46,053 bases of DNA from Hyphochytrium catenoides (Eukaryota > Sar > Hyphochytriomycetes > Hyphochytriales > Hyphochytriaceae), in NCBI GenBank assembly GCA_900088475.1, contig FLMG01000350.1, positions 128,129-174,181 on the forward strand. The letters are read 5' to 3'. Position 1 is the first letter of the stretch; every line of letters starts with the position of its first letter. The position numbers and the translations under genes are program-made. The notes beneath the pieces are model-generated. The model was given only the letters and a program-made list of their open reading frames with translations, had not been told where the DNA came from and ran no database searches. Below are positions 19,920 to 33,300 of the stretch, one piece after another.

Positions 19920-22900
19920 ATGTCTTCCGATCACTTCATGGACTTAGAGCTTGCTCGAGAGCTCGCCCAGCATGAGCTTATCAGCAGCGCTCGAGAGAAC
20001 GCCAGAGGAGCAAGCTCGAACGATCTGCTTCGCTCTACCGGCAGCAACAGCGGTATGAATGGAGTCTTATGTTACCTTCTCCCTTGCTAATGCTGTGATA
20101 TTACAGCCAAGCAGAAGAAAGTCAGCCTTCGTGATAAGAAAAAGAAGAAGAAGGAGCAGTCAGAGGCATTGGCCAAAGTGGACGAAAAGTTTGATCCCTA
20201 CAGGCAGTTCTACGATGAGGAGTTTGAAGGTGGACATGGATGATGTACTCATAGACAGGCTGCAGTTCTTACTTGGTCTAGTTCAGTAGGCCCCTCCTTT
20301 AACCCCCAGCAGCCTTCTTTTCCTCTCCCTTCCCGGACCTTATCCCCCTCTCCTTCCTATAAAGCTAGACAGCAAGTCTTATTTTTCTTCCCATTCGGCT
20401 TATTATTCCCCTTCTTCGGTTGGATGCACCGCTATTTGATAAGACTGTCTTCGTCACCTTATTGTTACGTGTCCCATAGGAGACCAGTCATTGGCTCCGG
20501 AAGATGCAGGCGCAGCGCTGCTGGCCTCTATAATCCAAAAGTCAAATCTGAAGATAGTGACAGCGAACGGGCGGTCAAAGTTGGCCACAGAGAAAGACCT
20601 TTCCACCTATGTCCGGTAGGCGCTTTTACCTAGAGGAGAGGTTTGTTTCAAGGACTAAGGACTGTGCAGGGAGGAGAGAAGGACGGCCTAATAGGCAGGG
20701 AATGAGAAAGTGTAGGGTCATAGAGAAGATGGCAGAGATACACCGCAGGACCTGTGTACAAGCAGTGGAAGGGAGACGGATAACATTGGGACGGGAAGAC
20801 CAGGAGTGGGGAGAGCCAGAGTTGGAACTCAAGGCCCACAAGCCCACGCCTTTTCTATATGGAATCTTATAGTGCCTAGTTGCGAAATGATGAAGTTTGC
20901 GGCGCACCCAGTCCGCTAAGGATCTCCCTCATACTTGCCTTCTATCGCAGAAAGGAGACGAAAGAACAAGTATACTTGCGTGTCTTGAGAAGCAGGGAGG
21001 CTATCAACATAACGAACCGACAAGTGCCCCTTAGAGCATCTCCCCTTCTACGAGACCGAGTACTCGACCATCCAAGACGGCCAAAGTGGAGCTACACTTT
21101 GACCAAAGAGGAAGGTAGACCAACCTAAGGTCCGGGGTCTCAGTGCTAGTTGCACTTCTTGCTATACCTGACCCCTTTATAATTCCATGCCTTGATCGTG
21201 TTACTTTTACCTCTTTTTAATGTCTTCAAGTGCAGCTATGCGAAGCAATGGTTGCCTGTTGTCCACTGTGCAAAATCACTTCTCCTTCCAGCATGGTTCA
21301 TTCCGCAAAGTGCGGTTTGCCCAATGTCCCCCGACATCCTCTCTGACTCTAGACATATTTCCTCTTTTATTTCCGTTTGTTTGCGCTCTGCATTTGGCTG
21401 CCATACTGTGCGTCTACGTGTAGTCGAAAGGACAGAACGCGAAAGCTTCGATCGCTGGCTGTCTGCAATCTATGACAAGTACAACTTCAGCCAGCTTAAC
21501 CACTTTGAGCACAACCTTGAAGTTTGGAGACAGCTGTGGAGGGTACTAGAGAGAGCAGATACGGTAGGCAGAGTCCGTTGCGCCTGCGTGACCCTAGTTT
21601 AACGATTCTAGCAAGTGACACCCTCTGCTGTCTCTTTCTGTGACCCTGTACACTGCCTTGTTCTATCCGTTTTTTCCTGAGAGTTTGCCCGACCTAGACG
21701 TCCTCTGATGTAGTAAAGCCTTCCTGCAAGACTTCGTCTTCTGCTACCACTCGGCCTCGGGCACACATTTTATACTTTCCTTCGGCGAATGTAGGTTGTT
21801 ATCGTGACAGATGCACGCAACCCGCTGATGCATATTCCTCCGTCGCTTTACGAGGAGGTTACTCAGGAGAGGAAAAAGAAGCTGATCATCGTCCTGAACA
21901 AGGTCGACCTTCTCCCAACCACAGTAATCGCAAGTTGGCTGAGCTATCTAAGGAAGCGGTTTAAGGAAGCAGACTTCGTGCTCTTCTCATCCCGAAATGA
22001 AGTGCTGCTAGAAGAAGACAAGATGTCTGTCAGAAGGAAGGTCCTGAGGTATGCCCAAGGGATTTTCCATTGATGAAATGCTGGATTTTTCAGTTACGCA
22101 GTACTACTTTCTCAACCTTAGTCTCCGAGTGCTGGTTGCCTGCTGCAATAGACTGGCCTATCTGTGCTTGCGAGTCGTTGCTCCGTCTCGAGCTCTATGA
22201 CTGAGAAAACTATGTCCCAGCTCCAAAGTGGACGTAAACTCTACGGGAGCACGAGCCGGAGCTCAAAGAATTCTGGAAGCCTGTGGAGTCAATCAAGAGG
22301 TCATTGGTAAGTCCGTGAAATTAGCTCTGCATTGAGACAAAGGGTAGTATGCGGGCCAAGAGAGGGCGCAGGGGCAGTCTTGGGTCTAAGATCGGGGACT
22401 ACCGTTCACGGACCTATTCTATCTTTAGCTCAGTCCTTATCTTTCCGTTTTCAGCTGAGATAATGGCAAGCAGAGAGCATACTCAGGAAGGCATTGTGAC
22501 TGCAAACGCAAAACCCAAGCGCTCCAGGCGAGCCAAAAAGGGTAGGGGCCCTAACGAGTGCACATTTTTAATATGCGACACCTTCTGACCTAACCTGACC
22601 CTCGCTGGCTGTAATGTAAGAAACGAAATCGGTGTCCAACCGGACCATGGATACCTCTCTCAAGCCACATAGGCACCGACCTGAACCCTGTGGTTGGTGT
22701 GGCGGCGGGGAGCCGGTCGTATCGTGCTCTTCTTGCTCGGATGGCTTCGAGGCTCTGCTCATGTGCAGACGGTGTCATAGAGAAGTCCACAACTCCGGCA
22801 CCAAACATGAGGTACGCTAAACGATACCTACCACATGAATTTAGAGAGGACCAATTCGCCATCCCGTTGTCAAGAAGTCTCTAGCTTATGCACTAACATA

Positions 22901-24082
22901 GTTTTACTAGGTTCAAGTTCTACCAGGACAGTCGGCTGATGCTCATAAGGATGAGGAGCAGGTACAGCCTTGTCTGAAAGGTCAAAGCGGTGGACAAGGC
23001 ATGCACAGCAAGCGAAGGTTCATCGGGTTCATCGGACATCCTAACGTGGGCAAGTCGAGCGTACTCAATGCTTTGCTTGGAAGGAAAGCCGCAAGCGTAT
23101 CTCATACTCCTGGACATACGAAGAGACTGCAGACTCTTCCACTCCATGATTCCCTTCTTCTTTGTGACTGTCCTGGTCTCATCTTTCCTTTCTCCAACCT
23201 TCCATTACATCTTCAAGAACTCTGCGGTCTGTTCCCTTTCTCTCAAGTCAGAGAGCCATTCTCTGCCGTGCGTTTCTTGGCCGAACATACACCGTTGGAG
23301 CGGGTTCTGGAACTGAAACCAAGAGTGAAGGTCTTCGAAGAGTTTGGAGAAGAAGTGGAAGAGGTAAGGAGAGAGCAACTAAAAGACGAAACTTTCCCCT
23401 TTACCCCAATCCGACCTTGAGATCCTTGTCCTACGACTAAGCAAATGCCTCTGGTCATGGAGCGTGCTACCCTCTTCTTGGCGCATGCATGCTGCCTCCG
23501 CTTCCAGCCAACACAACCTCAATCCGAGGGCTATATCATGTATTTTCCTTGTGGTGCACCACCACTCATGTTCTCTGTATATTATCTTCTCAAGTGCCGC
23601 GTTGTCATTCCGAAGTGTGCTTTCCCCTGACTCTATTGCTATAGCCCTGGACACCTGCAAGCCTCTGTGAAGCACTAGCAGAGAAGCGTGGGTATAACAC
23701 AGGCAGAATGGGTCGCCTCGACCTCCATCGTGCAGGGGTCGACATGATTAGGGAGACTGTGGACGGGATTATACCTCTTATTTTCCTCCCACCTGACTCT
23801 GAAGACGATGATGGAGTTAGGAAAAGCGGCATCAAGAAAAGTCAAGGAAAGAGGGCTTCAAGAAATCTGCATTCGGATTCAGACAAGGGTGGAGGGAACG
23901 AGGACGGTACTGGGACTCTGGGGTATGTAAGGGATACAGAAAAAGAGGATGAAGAAATAGTTGAAGAGAGTGGTAGCAGCGAACCTATTGCTAGAACGAC
24001 TACCGGCAAAGCACAATCTCCTAGAAATGCTTTCTCTCTGTTAGAGTCTGATGATGAAGAGGTAGAGTCTGAAGATGGATAA
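19920..24082 (+). CDS. GNL1: GNL1-like circularly permuted GTPase with inserted B-box-type zinc finger
   Basis: Eleven exons in phase: 19920-20052, 20107-20229, 20480-20615, 20951-21114, 21424-21563, 21795-22048, 22221-22306, 22455-22541, 22621-22811, 22911-23363 and 23645-24082, giving 734 residues (human GNL1 has 607). The basic N-terminus (AKQKKVSLRDKKKKKKEQ) fits a nucleic-acid-associated protein. VLDHPRRPKWSYTLTKEE and FEHNLEVWRQLWRVLERAD are GNL1 hallmarks. The GTPase motifs run in permuted order: VIVTDARNP, NKVD (G4, residue 267), then much later GHPNVGKSS (G1, about 480), HTPGHTK (G2) and DCPGLIFP (G3). EALAEKRGYNTGRMGRLDLHRAG follows as the C-terminal helical part. The tail is acidic and ends RNAFSLLESDDEE, like the human NPYALL end. 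Relatives act in nucleolar ribosome assembly; GNL1 itself is less well understood. A Cys/His cluster at residues 398-437 is not expected in this family. Confidence 0.94.
22689..22808 (+). other. B-box-like zinc-binding segment within the GNL1-like protein
   Basis: The last part of exon 22621-22811 encodes C-x2-C-x8-C-x2-C-x9-C-x2-C-x4-H-x5-H, with the core SCSSC and MCRRCHREVH. The CxxCxxxVH spacing matches the plant and TRIM B-box pattern closely; the stretch between the fourth and fifth ligands is longer. It sits between the G4 half and the G1-G2-G3 half of the GTPase, bounded by introns 22542-22620 and 22812-22910. It could have been acquired as one exon. Confidence 0.75.
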
Positions 24083-27000
24083 TCAACAATGGAGTCTTGC
24101 TACATGATGGACATTTAATGCCCCAGCGTTTGCATAGTGCACGGTGAGGGTCTCCTCGGGCACTGTCAACCCACAACCTCTAGGCCTGAGAGAGTGCAGG
24201 GTGGGCGGGAGGATTTCCAGCTCTACGCCAAGAGGAAAAGAGGCTTAGTTATGCTGACCAGGCCATTCTAGGCATAACTTTCCCGTTCTTTCCTTCTCAC
24301 GCTTTGTGCTGCTACACCTCTCTCTCTTTACGTTAAAAGTTCTTTAACATCCCGAGCGGCTATCTTCGCCTTTCTCCTATTCTGTATGCCTGTAATACTC
24401 TTTGTAGCGACGTACCTTAGCTTCCTATAAATCTGGGCTAATCCTGTGCCTGCCATAAAGACGTTGACACTGAACTATAAAGAAGCTTTTCATGAGCCAA
24501 ACAGACAAACAGAGTAGCATTTGAGAAACAGGAGGATCAGCTTCTCACCAAGTTCCAGTTCTTAGGTACGACCACTAGACTGTAACGGGACCAAATTACG
24601 CCCGTGGCAGTGACCGCTGCGAAGAGGAAGGCAGGAAGGCATAACATAGGGAGGGGTTAGGAGGAGCAGCTGTAACGACATAGCTGTGACAGAGTAGCAG
24701 AGGATGGTTACAAGAGCAGCGGATGATCCAGACCTTCAGCACGGGAGTGATCCTCTACGAAGTTAGGGTTCACACATTGAAAGCTCTAAACCAGGCCAAG
24801 AGATAAGAACGATCCAGTGCACTCACCCGTCTGCTGTGCTAGGGATATGTTCTCCGCCGGCCGCCGCATGTCAGCGATATTAGCTAGACTGATAGCCCAT
24901 TTGAAGGAGGGAGCCCAGAAGTGAACTATGCGAAGAGGGAGAAACAATTAGTCAGACCGAAGCCAGCCTCTCCCAGAGCTCCAAAACTTTTGGCGAAGAC
25001 TCAAAGACATAGGCGAGGGAAAGGACAAGACCGGGGGATGTTAGGATCGCAAAAGAGGACAGTAGACATCGCTCAAGGAGGGGCAAAAAACAAGGCATTC
25101 TGATGGACAGATGAGATTGCGGAGAAGCTGTGTGCGAGATGGAAGGGTAGATAAAGTGATGTTAGAGAGAAGGATAACTTATGAAAGGCTTATGTGTCAT
25201 CCTGATGCTTCAAAGAAAGATGGCGACTGGAAGAGTGAAAGCAGTCAGACAAGAAGATGATATCTATCTGCCTACTCGGCTGGGGCAGAGAAACAGTGGA
25301 AGGATATCAGAGGAGGTTGAATGAGCTCACTAGTGAAAGGTCCTGCAGGATGCTCGAGGAGAGACTTCAGCTTTGGATTCTTCTGGACCCAACCCTGCGA
25401 AACCACAGCCGCTTGTAGCCGCGGCACGACTGACGGCAGCATGCTGCTTCTGACAGCTACGACTGGCTCCTTTCTCTAGTGCTAGCAGCCTTTTTAACCG
25501 GAGATTGCGGCCTCCAGGAGAACTGTAGAAGTCTGCTGCCGTCCTGTGGAGCGAGTGAGCTAGACTTCCCTCTGCTTGAGAGTCTATCTTATGTGGTGCT
25601 AGTGTTGCTCACTACTCTTCACTGATGAGCCAGGCGACTCCGCCACAATGATCCTTTGGTTCGTCGCCTCAATCAACTTCCCATCATTAGTGCGAACAGA
25701 GGTGGGTGGTCACAACGGAGCTATAAATATAACCTTGAAGGACGGGTGGGCCGACGGCGCTATGTCGTAAAACCAAGCGACAGCATGTCGAGGAGCTGAT
25801 GCTAAACGCTTTGTTCACCCTCCGCCAGATCTGCGCCGTGGGCTCAAGAAGTCAACAAACGGCTCAGCCCTAACCAGAGGCGCGAACTCTCTCTGACGAG
25901 ATGAGGGTTGGAGTGGAGATTGATAGAGAGATTAGAGCAAGAGATAATGGAGAGTTCTCACCTGAGACAGGCTGATATCCAACGTAGATGGTTGGGTGAG
26001 AGGGGCAAGCTGAGCACAGGATTGGAGACCTCAGCTGTGGGACTTTGGGAAATGACCACGCTGTCGGAAAGGCTCGTCAACAACCTCACGTGAACGAACT
26101 TGGCCTTTGCCAGGAAGTGCTTACATAGAAGACCCGCATTGCCCTTGTTATGGCCGCTGGTCTAACCTAATGTTCTATCAAAGAGCGGCCATTGAACAGA
26201 AATTGTTAACGAAATGACAGACTTCACACAAGCGGTGAGCATCACCTTGACTAGGTTGAGGAAGATCTTTCCGTTCTGCGGAGGAAGAGGTAGACAAGGG
26301 CTTTAAAACTTTATAGGGAGGCGCTGCCTGCCAAAAAGACCACCCTCTTTTGTCATGAGGATTCCCTACTCTTATCCAGTTAGCCTTTATGGGGCATTTC
26401 AACTCCACGACTTGACGCAGCTTTGAGGCAACCAAACACCTTGATATTCACACAGAGCAGCGCTTCCAGGCAAGACTGTTGTCGGCCCTTAAGCCAATGC
26501 ACTCTCTATGAGTCGCGCCATGTTTTCCTCACTGACGTAGCTAGAACGAGGTGGTGGAGGGCCATACCGCAGCAAAGAGCAGCAGGTCGGATAGTTCTCC
26601 ACCCACAAACTCTAAGCGCCCTTAATTGGCAATGTTAGTATACCAGGCCACGCAAGTACTTTCTACTCTCCAACAGTTGGCCCTGCTGCCTAAAACTCCT
26701 GCGACTGAAGATAGTAGTCAGAACTCTAAGCTTGGCCCACGCCCATACGTGATGGTAATCCTGACCAAGCTCCAGTTCATTTGTTAGTCCATGGTTTTCA
26801 TTCTGCTCCAGTCGTTTCCGGCCATCATACAGCTCTTCGCTACGAGCTACATCACGTCTGGATGTAGGGCAGAGACAACACCTTAATGTAAAGAGAGTAT
26901 TCCATGCCAAGGAGAAAAGATGCCAGAAGAGATGAAGGATGAACTTTCTGCCAATGAGAAGTGGACGAAGAAGAGGCCTGAAAGAGTATGTGAGCGAGGA

Positions 27001-27334
27001 GAAATGGGTCTTGGTGTGGGAAGTGAAAGGACAAAGCGCGAAGATATGAGACAAATAGTAAGAGTAGCTTGAGAGGCACATCCCGATACAAAGCAGATCG
27101 GTGCCCCAGGTTCAGAACCGATGGAAAAGCATTGTTGGACAATGATCATTTGTTTAGCGGGTGAATGTGATATCTCTAAAACGAATGTGGATATCTCTAG
27201 AACGGGTGAGAGGAAATGGCTAACCGAGAAAAAGAAGGCGAAACTCTAGCTTCTTTCCCTCACTATCTGTCCATGTAACAAGCTTTGATCGTCTCAAAGA
27301 CCACCAGCTCCCAAGATAGAGAGCGGCTGAGTCT
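24083..27334. other. Gene-poor 3.25-kb stretch between GNL1-like and ABCA genes
   Basis: Both neighbouring genes end at this stretch. The open frames inside are short, and none joins into a model with a recognisable domain. A minus-strand frame at 26760-26870 (around ELYDGRKRLEQNENHG) looks mildly coding-like but stands alone. A near-perfect 20-21-bp tandem duplication lies at 27163-27203. No RNA gene or transposon end was recognised. Confidence 0.4.
27163..27203. repeat. Two-copy tandem repeat, 20-21-bp unit
   Basis: Copy 27163-27182 and copy 27183-27203 share GAATGTG(G)ATATCTCTARAAC, differing by one inserted G and one A/G change. Short duplication without visible function, 130 bp beyond the ABCA stop. 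Confidence 0.8.
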
Positions 27335-30300
27335 TTAGACACCGCCATTTGATGGGGAGGCTAGCTTCGTATACTCATCTTCAACTCTTGTCTTGGCCAC
27401 ACCATTCACAGGCGCCTCCGTTTGATGCTGTAGCCCTCGGACTTTGCCCTTTTCCTCCTCTTGCTGCGCCGCGAACTGGTTGAAAACCTGCTCCAGAGAA
27501 GTCTGAGAGACAGAGTACTCTCTAATGAAGAGTTCCTTCTTCGCCCCTTCAATGCAGGCGAAGATTTGAGCCAGAGACATCCTCTCAGAACCCACTTTCC
27601 AGCGGAAAAGAGTTTCATGTCTTTCGAGGAGATCCGCTCCCTCAAACGCCCTTCTCATGAAAGCCACAAGAGTGTCAGCTCTGTCTTCTCCAAGCCACCA
27701 CGCAGCGAAAGCATCAGCTGAGAGCTTGCCGTCTCTCTCAAGGACGCTGTATACGGCCCAGCCGTTGTCTGAGTCGGGGCTAATCATTGCTGAGCGGTCA
27801 GCGCGGCCAAGCCGAGCGCATAGAGCAGGAAGGTCCGCAGAGGTGAGAGACGGCACGCCGATCTCTCTATTGGCGAAGGCGGCGGCCTCTTGAGCAGTGA
27901 CTGGCTTTTGTCTCATCTCCATCATCAAGCCGCTGCCGAAGCGGCTCTTGAGGTGCTGCACACTGCCCAAACAGCGAAGGCGCCCGCCCACCTATTGCGG
28001 AGAAGGGGTTAATAGAGGCGGATTGACCGATAGGATGTACAAAAGAGAAAGAAAGTAGAAGCCATAGGAGGAAGAAGGTGAGGCGGATAGATCGAGAGCT
28101 TTCTCACTAGCGATAGAAGGATAGAAGTCACACAGAGGAAATGGCTCTACAGCAGACCAGGCGTGGCAAGATCCAGCCGTTTGCTTACCATAATGCCGAC
28201 ATTTGTACACAGAGCTTCACATTCCTCCATTGAGTGAGTCGTCAGGACTACACTGCTTTCATGGCTCTCAGTCGAGACTTTGGCAATGACCTCCCACATG
28301 AAACGCCGGGCAACAGGATCCATTCCTGCAGTAGAGTATAAGACAAGCAAGAAACATCAAAGGAGGAGCAACGAGACCAACGTCAGTAGGGTTTGAAGAT
28401 CCTTTTTAGATCTCAACGCTCTCCTCACCCGTGGAGGGCTCGTCCAGGAAGAGAACTGGAGGACTGCCAATCATAGCAATACCCACGGAGAGCTTCCTCT
28501 TGTTCCCTCCAGACAAGGAGTTGGCCAGCTTGTTTTCATACTGGAGAAGATCCATCTGTGTCATCTTCTCCAGCACGACTTCATTCAGCCTCTCCTTAGG
28601 TACGCCTTTGATCTTTGCGAAGAGCTCTAAGTGCTCCCTCACGGTGAGAAGATCCAATAGAGCGTCAAACTGTGGACAATAGCCAATCAAGCGCCGAACA
28701 GCAAGCTGTTCCTTGAGAATGTCCTTGCCGCCAATTGTACCAGAACCCATGGTGGGCAAAATCTCGCCAGTGATAATCTGTCGCCATAAAACGGCAGGGA
28801 CGGGGATCAGATACAGACCATGAGCAAGGATAGAGCCTATAACGTGTCGTTCGTGATGACTAGGTGGCATTCTCACAAAAGGTACAGCGGCCCGGATGGA
28901 TAAGCAGGCTGCGTTTTCGCAGTTTTTTTAAGAGACACGTGACCATACCTTCATTGTAGTCGTCTTTCCAGCACCGTTGATACCCAGGAAGCCGAAGCAC
29001 TGACCCGCAGGGATGCTATAGTAGAGATCATGTAACCCCACCTTCTTTTTGCCTTTCAGACCTGTTTGAAAGCACCGTTGAGAGCAGCGAGGCACGAAGA
29101 GAAGTCAGAAAACGGATATGAAGAGTAAGGCCTGCTGAAAAGGTACACACCTTTGTACACTTTCCTAAGTCCCTTAAGAGTCACCAAATCTCCTTCGGTG
29201 TCGCCTCGTAATACACGCTCCTTCTCAGCAAGCACGTCCTCGTCCTCGTCGAATGACTCGTGCTTCACGTCAGGATCCTTCATAAACCGCGCTTTGATTG
29301 ATGGGTTGCAGGAGACAATGTCTAAGCCTATGGCAGCAACCGTGTATACGATCACCTCTACAATCAAGAACCCGTAGACCCAGCCATGAATATCAGAGTC
29401 AAAGACGCTGACATCCTTCGCTCTCTCTCCATTGAAGGCGGTTTCCAGGTCCTGAAGCGTCAAATTGAGAAGGCCCTCTGCAAGGCAGAAAGGAGGGAAC
29501 ACTCTGAAAATGAAGACAACCCACTCAGCGGCGTCCTTAGTGCTGTCCAGCGTCCGAAGAACGAAGATCACGATCATCAGGACAAGGCCAAGAATGAAGT
29601 TGATAAAGTAGGTCACATACTGCGCGGAAGAATGTTTCGCAAAGATAGACTGGATGAGATAAGTAAACGGAATGACCGCCAAGCCGAAGAGAAAGAACAG
29701 GATCCCTACACCCAAGAAGACGTTCTCTATACAGTTCTGCTGACAGTCCGAACCCGTGAAGGTCTTGACGTTGAATGCAGCGATGAGGATCAGGGTGAAG
29801 ACGAAGGTGATCAGGTACACCAGGAAGTCCCAAGCGTAGTTAGCCAGCCAGAAAGCAGGAAGAGAAACCCCACTGACCAGCTGTTGATGCTTCGCGTTCT
29901 TCAGCACTTCCCTCTCTTGCACAATGAAGGCAGCGATGTTGGCTGGGATGAAGGCCATTGCAAAGAGGATGTATGTGATGGCAGAGAATGATGTGAAAGA
30001 GGTGAATAGACTCTTGGCGTCTAGGGTAAGAGGAAGAGGATGATTCGACACTTCCATCTTGAAGTCTCCGCCCGCCATGGTCCTATACAAAGCTTGGTCA
30101 ATCTGCCTCTTGAAAATTCCTGCTGCGTTACTTGAGGTCGTATTCACGATGATATTGTATGAGGCCAGATTATTCGCATCACTTTGATAGATAAATCCTC
30201 CGTACTGGGAGTAGCCAGACCGTGGTGGTACCCCGTTGGCCCCAAAGGCGTAATTGAAGACAGACTGACCAAACTGAAGAGAAGCGCCCTTTGAGGAGTT

Positions 30301-33300
30301 TCCAGGGATGTCAGGATAAGAGACACCAAAAAAGTTCCCCGTGCCACTGTATGGTGTGAAGGTTGTGTCTTGGAAGACACCCACCTCTGTCTTGCTGAAA
30401 AGTGCAGGACAGTTCGGAGAACCTCCAAGACAAACATAAGGTGTTGGCACATCAGAGTCTGACTCTCTGGAGACACCGGTGTAGTCTTCCGTATCTAAGA
30501 CATAGCGTGGATAGTCCTGGAAAAGCAACAAATCGAGAAGGGTCAGTAACAATGATAAGGAGCGTGAAACTCGCTTCTTTATATAGCTGAAGCGGGTAGA
30601 TCTTGATCGAGCAAATGGAAGTGTAAAGAAAAATAAGGAATAAGGACATCAACAACAACCAAATAAAGATATTATCGATACCTTGGTGATCTGGTTCACT
30701 TTAAGCTGGATCAGCCCAACGATCAATAGCAGAATTGGCAGCAGAACTGCACAAACCACTGCCTTCTTGTCCCTCCGTGCATACTGGAACCGCTTCGTGA
30801 ACACAGCTTCAAAATGCACCCAAGGGCTGGCAGGAGGAGCGTCATGGTGGAGCTTGTAATTCGGTGGACCAGAAGGAGCAGGGGTTGCAGCTGCAGCAGA
30901 AGAACCAACATCGCGAGAGAGGTGTCGAGAAGAGCTATCCATCGAGTTGAAGCGCGACGACGTCTGACGAAGAGCTTCTTGTTCCTCAAGATCTCCCAGC
31001 TCTGCCACTTTGATGAACACTTCTTCCAATGTTGTTACGCTAACGCCATACTCGACCAGGCCCAGTTCTCGAAGTCTTAGATCTAGGTCCGAAAAGAGAG
31101 AAGGGAAGCTAGAGGCTGACGAGAGAGGGAGCTGGAAAATAATCTCTGCACCTACATTGCTAAGGAGCTTCGCCTCTCTAACGTAGCCCTTAATGAGCCG
31201 CTGAGTCTCTTGCACCTTGCAGAACTCGGACTTGATAATCGTTAAGTTATAACCCACGCCGTAGCGGTTCTTCAAGAACAGGGAAGAACCGCAGCAGCGG
31301 AGTTCTCCATCAGCCATAATAGCAATGCGGTCGCCCAACAAGTCAGCCTCATCCATAAAGTGCGTTGTCAAAACAATAACTCGTCCATCCTTGTTGTTCT
31401 GGATAAGATCCCAAGTGCTCCTCCTAGAGTACGGATCCATGCCACTGGTCGGCTCGTCCAAAAACACCATCTTACTGCCACCGAGAAGGGCAATAGCGAC
31501 AGACAGCTTCCGCTTCATGCCACCAGATAGCTCCCTGGCGCGAGCATTCACCTTCTCGGTAAGTCCAACCTCAGCTATCTTTTTTGCCACCTCTTCCTTC
31601 AGAGCTTTCCCCTTCATCCCCTTTATCGCGCCGTACAGTTCCAAGTGCTCTTTCACTGTCATGTCCAGGTACAGAATGTCGTGCTGAGGGCAAAGTCCAA
31701 GGCTCTCACGAACTGCAGACATATTTTCCCTGATGCTATAACCATTCACTATTGCATCTCCTGCAGTAGCCTCAAGCATTCCCGTCAGCATGCTGATGGT
31801 GGTGGTCTTGCCCGCACCATTGTGACCCAGTAGACAGGTAATCTGTCCCTCATACATCGCAAGGTCAAGGCCCTTCACCGCCACCTTGATGCCACCAGGT
31901 GTCTTAAACTCCTTACGGAGGCCCCGGACAACCACAGCCCTGCCATCTGTCTCTTGTGCTTTGTATTCCATGGAAACTGGTTCAATGTTCGGCTTAGAGT
32001 CATTCGCCTCCGGATCAGCAAGAGGCAGCGCCTTGTCGTCATCCTTACGTTTCTTTGCCTTTCGCCAGTATCTAGGACTGCAGCAGAAGTACCAAGGACG
32101 GCGGATGCCCCACTGCCTAGGCAACACTTGTTCCAAGTAGCAAGCCAAGAAAGTGTAAAGAATAGAGTCGAAGAGCAACATGGACAGGCAGGTCCCGAAG
32201 CTGTAGTTATTGACTTGGTCAGAGACATTTCCGAAGTTCACCCCGACAGTGGAGCTCTCGAAGGTGGCCAGTGTATTTGCACCAAGCGCCATGGCCACGG
32301 GGGAGAGAAGCGAGGTGAGGAACTTGGTACCGGACGAAACTTCGGGTTCTTCAACTCCATAGTAGATAAAGTACATCATGAAGAAGATTGAGAGGCCCGT
32401 CAAAGAGCCAACCCTAGAGCGGCTGAAGAAGGTACTCATGAGGAAAGCATAGGAAATAATGGACAAGGAGAAAAAGAAGTAGTAAAGGAAGATTAGGATT
32501 GCAGAAGAATTAGCGAATAGCGTCTGTGTGGACGCCACCGTCATCAGGATACTGCTGACAAAGAGCATCAGCCCATAGGTCAGGTACCAGGAGGTAATAA
32601 TGCTAAGTGAAGAGACTCCCATCAACTGCAACGCCTCCCGCTGCTTCTCCTCCTTCTCCGCAATAAAAGAGACCAGGATACGTGATAAACCATAGAGAAA
32701 CGCCGCAACGAAAACCAAAGGGAACACTCTTTGAATCAGCACAAAGAAGGGTGCTGAAGTGTAGGAGTCTACAGGGAACGCGTAAATCTTTCCCCCAAGA
32801 ATTGGTTGAGGAGCGAGTCTTAGAGGTTCCATTATCTGAGCCAAAGAAGCGTTAGGGATGCTCGCTGCGTTCAACTTTACTGGAAAGCCGCTCTGAGATG
32901 CCAGGGCGCTGGCCACGCTGAACACGGTGTTGAGGGGGATATCGTCATTCAAGTATTGCCGCACAGCGGAGATAAACTCTGGCGTGATACTCGTCATATT
33001 AACCTTTGAGTTCTGGCAAAGGAAGGTACTTGGGTCAGGGTTGCAGAGGGCAAAGCGGGTCACAGCAGTTTGGAACGTGGTGAAGCCACCAATTGCATAT
33101 TGCAGCATTGCATTAGAGCTAATGCCCTTCTGAACGGGATCCAGCATCGGCTCCTTTGTGTCCACGGTTCCAAAGAGCAGGTTGTTCTCATTAAGAGTTG
33201 CGTTCAGACGGACGCTATACTCCCAATCCCCTACAGCTCCCACAGCCGGCGTCTTTTTGAAATCGAAAGCGCCAATGAGTTTTGGTTTCTCAATTATCTT

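Noticed and set aside
20616-20950. A separate small gene in the frame overlapping 20609-20872.
   Set aside because: It lies in the 335-nt intron between GNL1-like exons whose phases (2 then 2) and residues fit; there is no domain.
22689-22808. A RING or PHD finger instead of a B-box.
   Set aside because: RING and PHD need a further CxxC pair after the His ligands; here the cluster ends with two His in the CxxCxxxVH pattern typical of a B-box.
29386-29991. A 201-residue plus-strand open frame.
   Set aside because: It is antisense to a well-supported ABCA exon with TM helices; its composition (charged, GEDEGDQ) is a shadow of the real frame.
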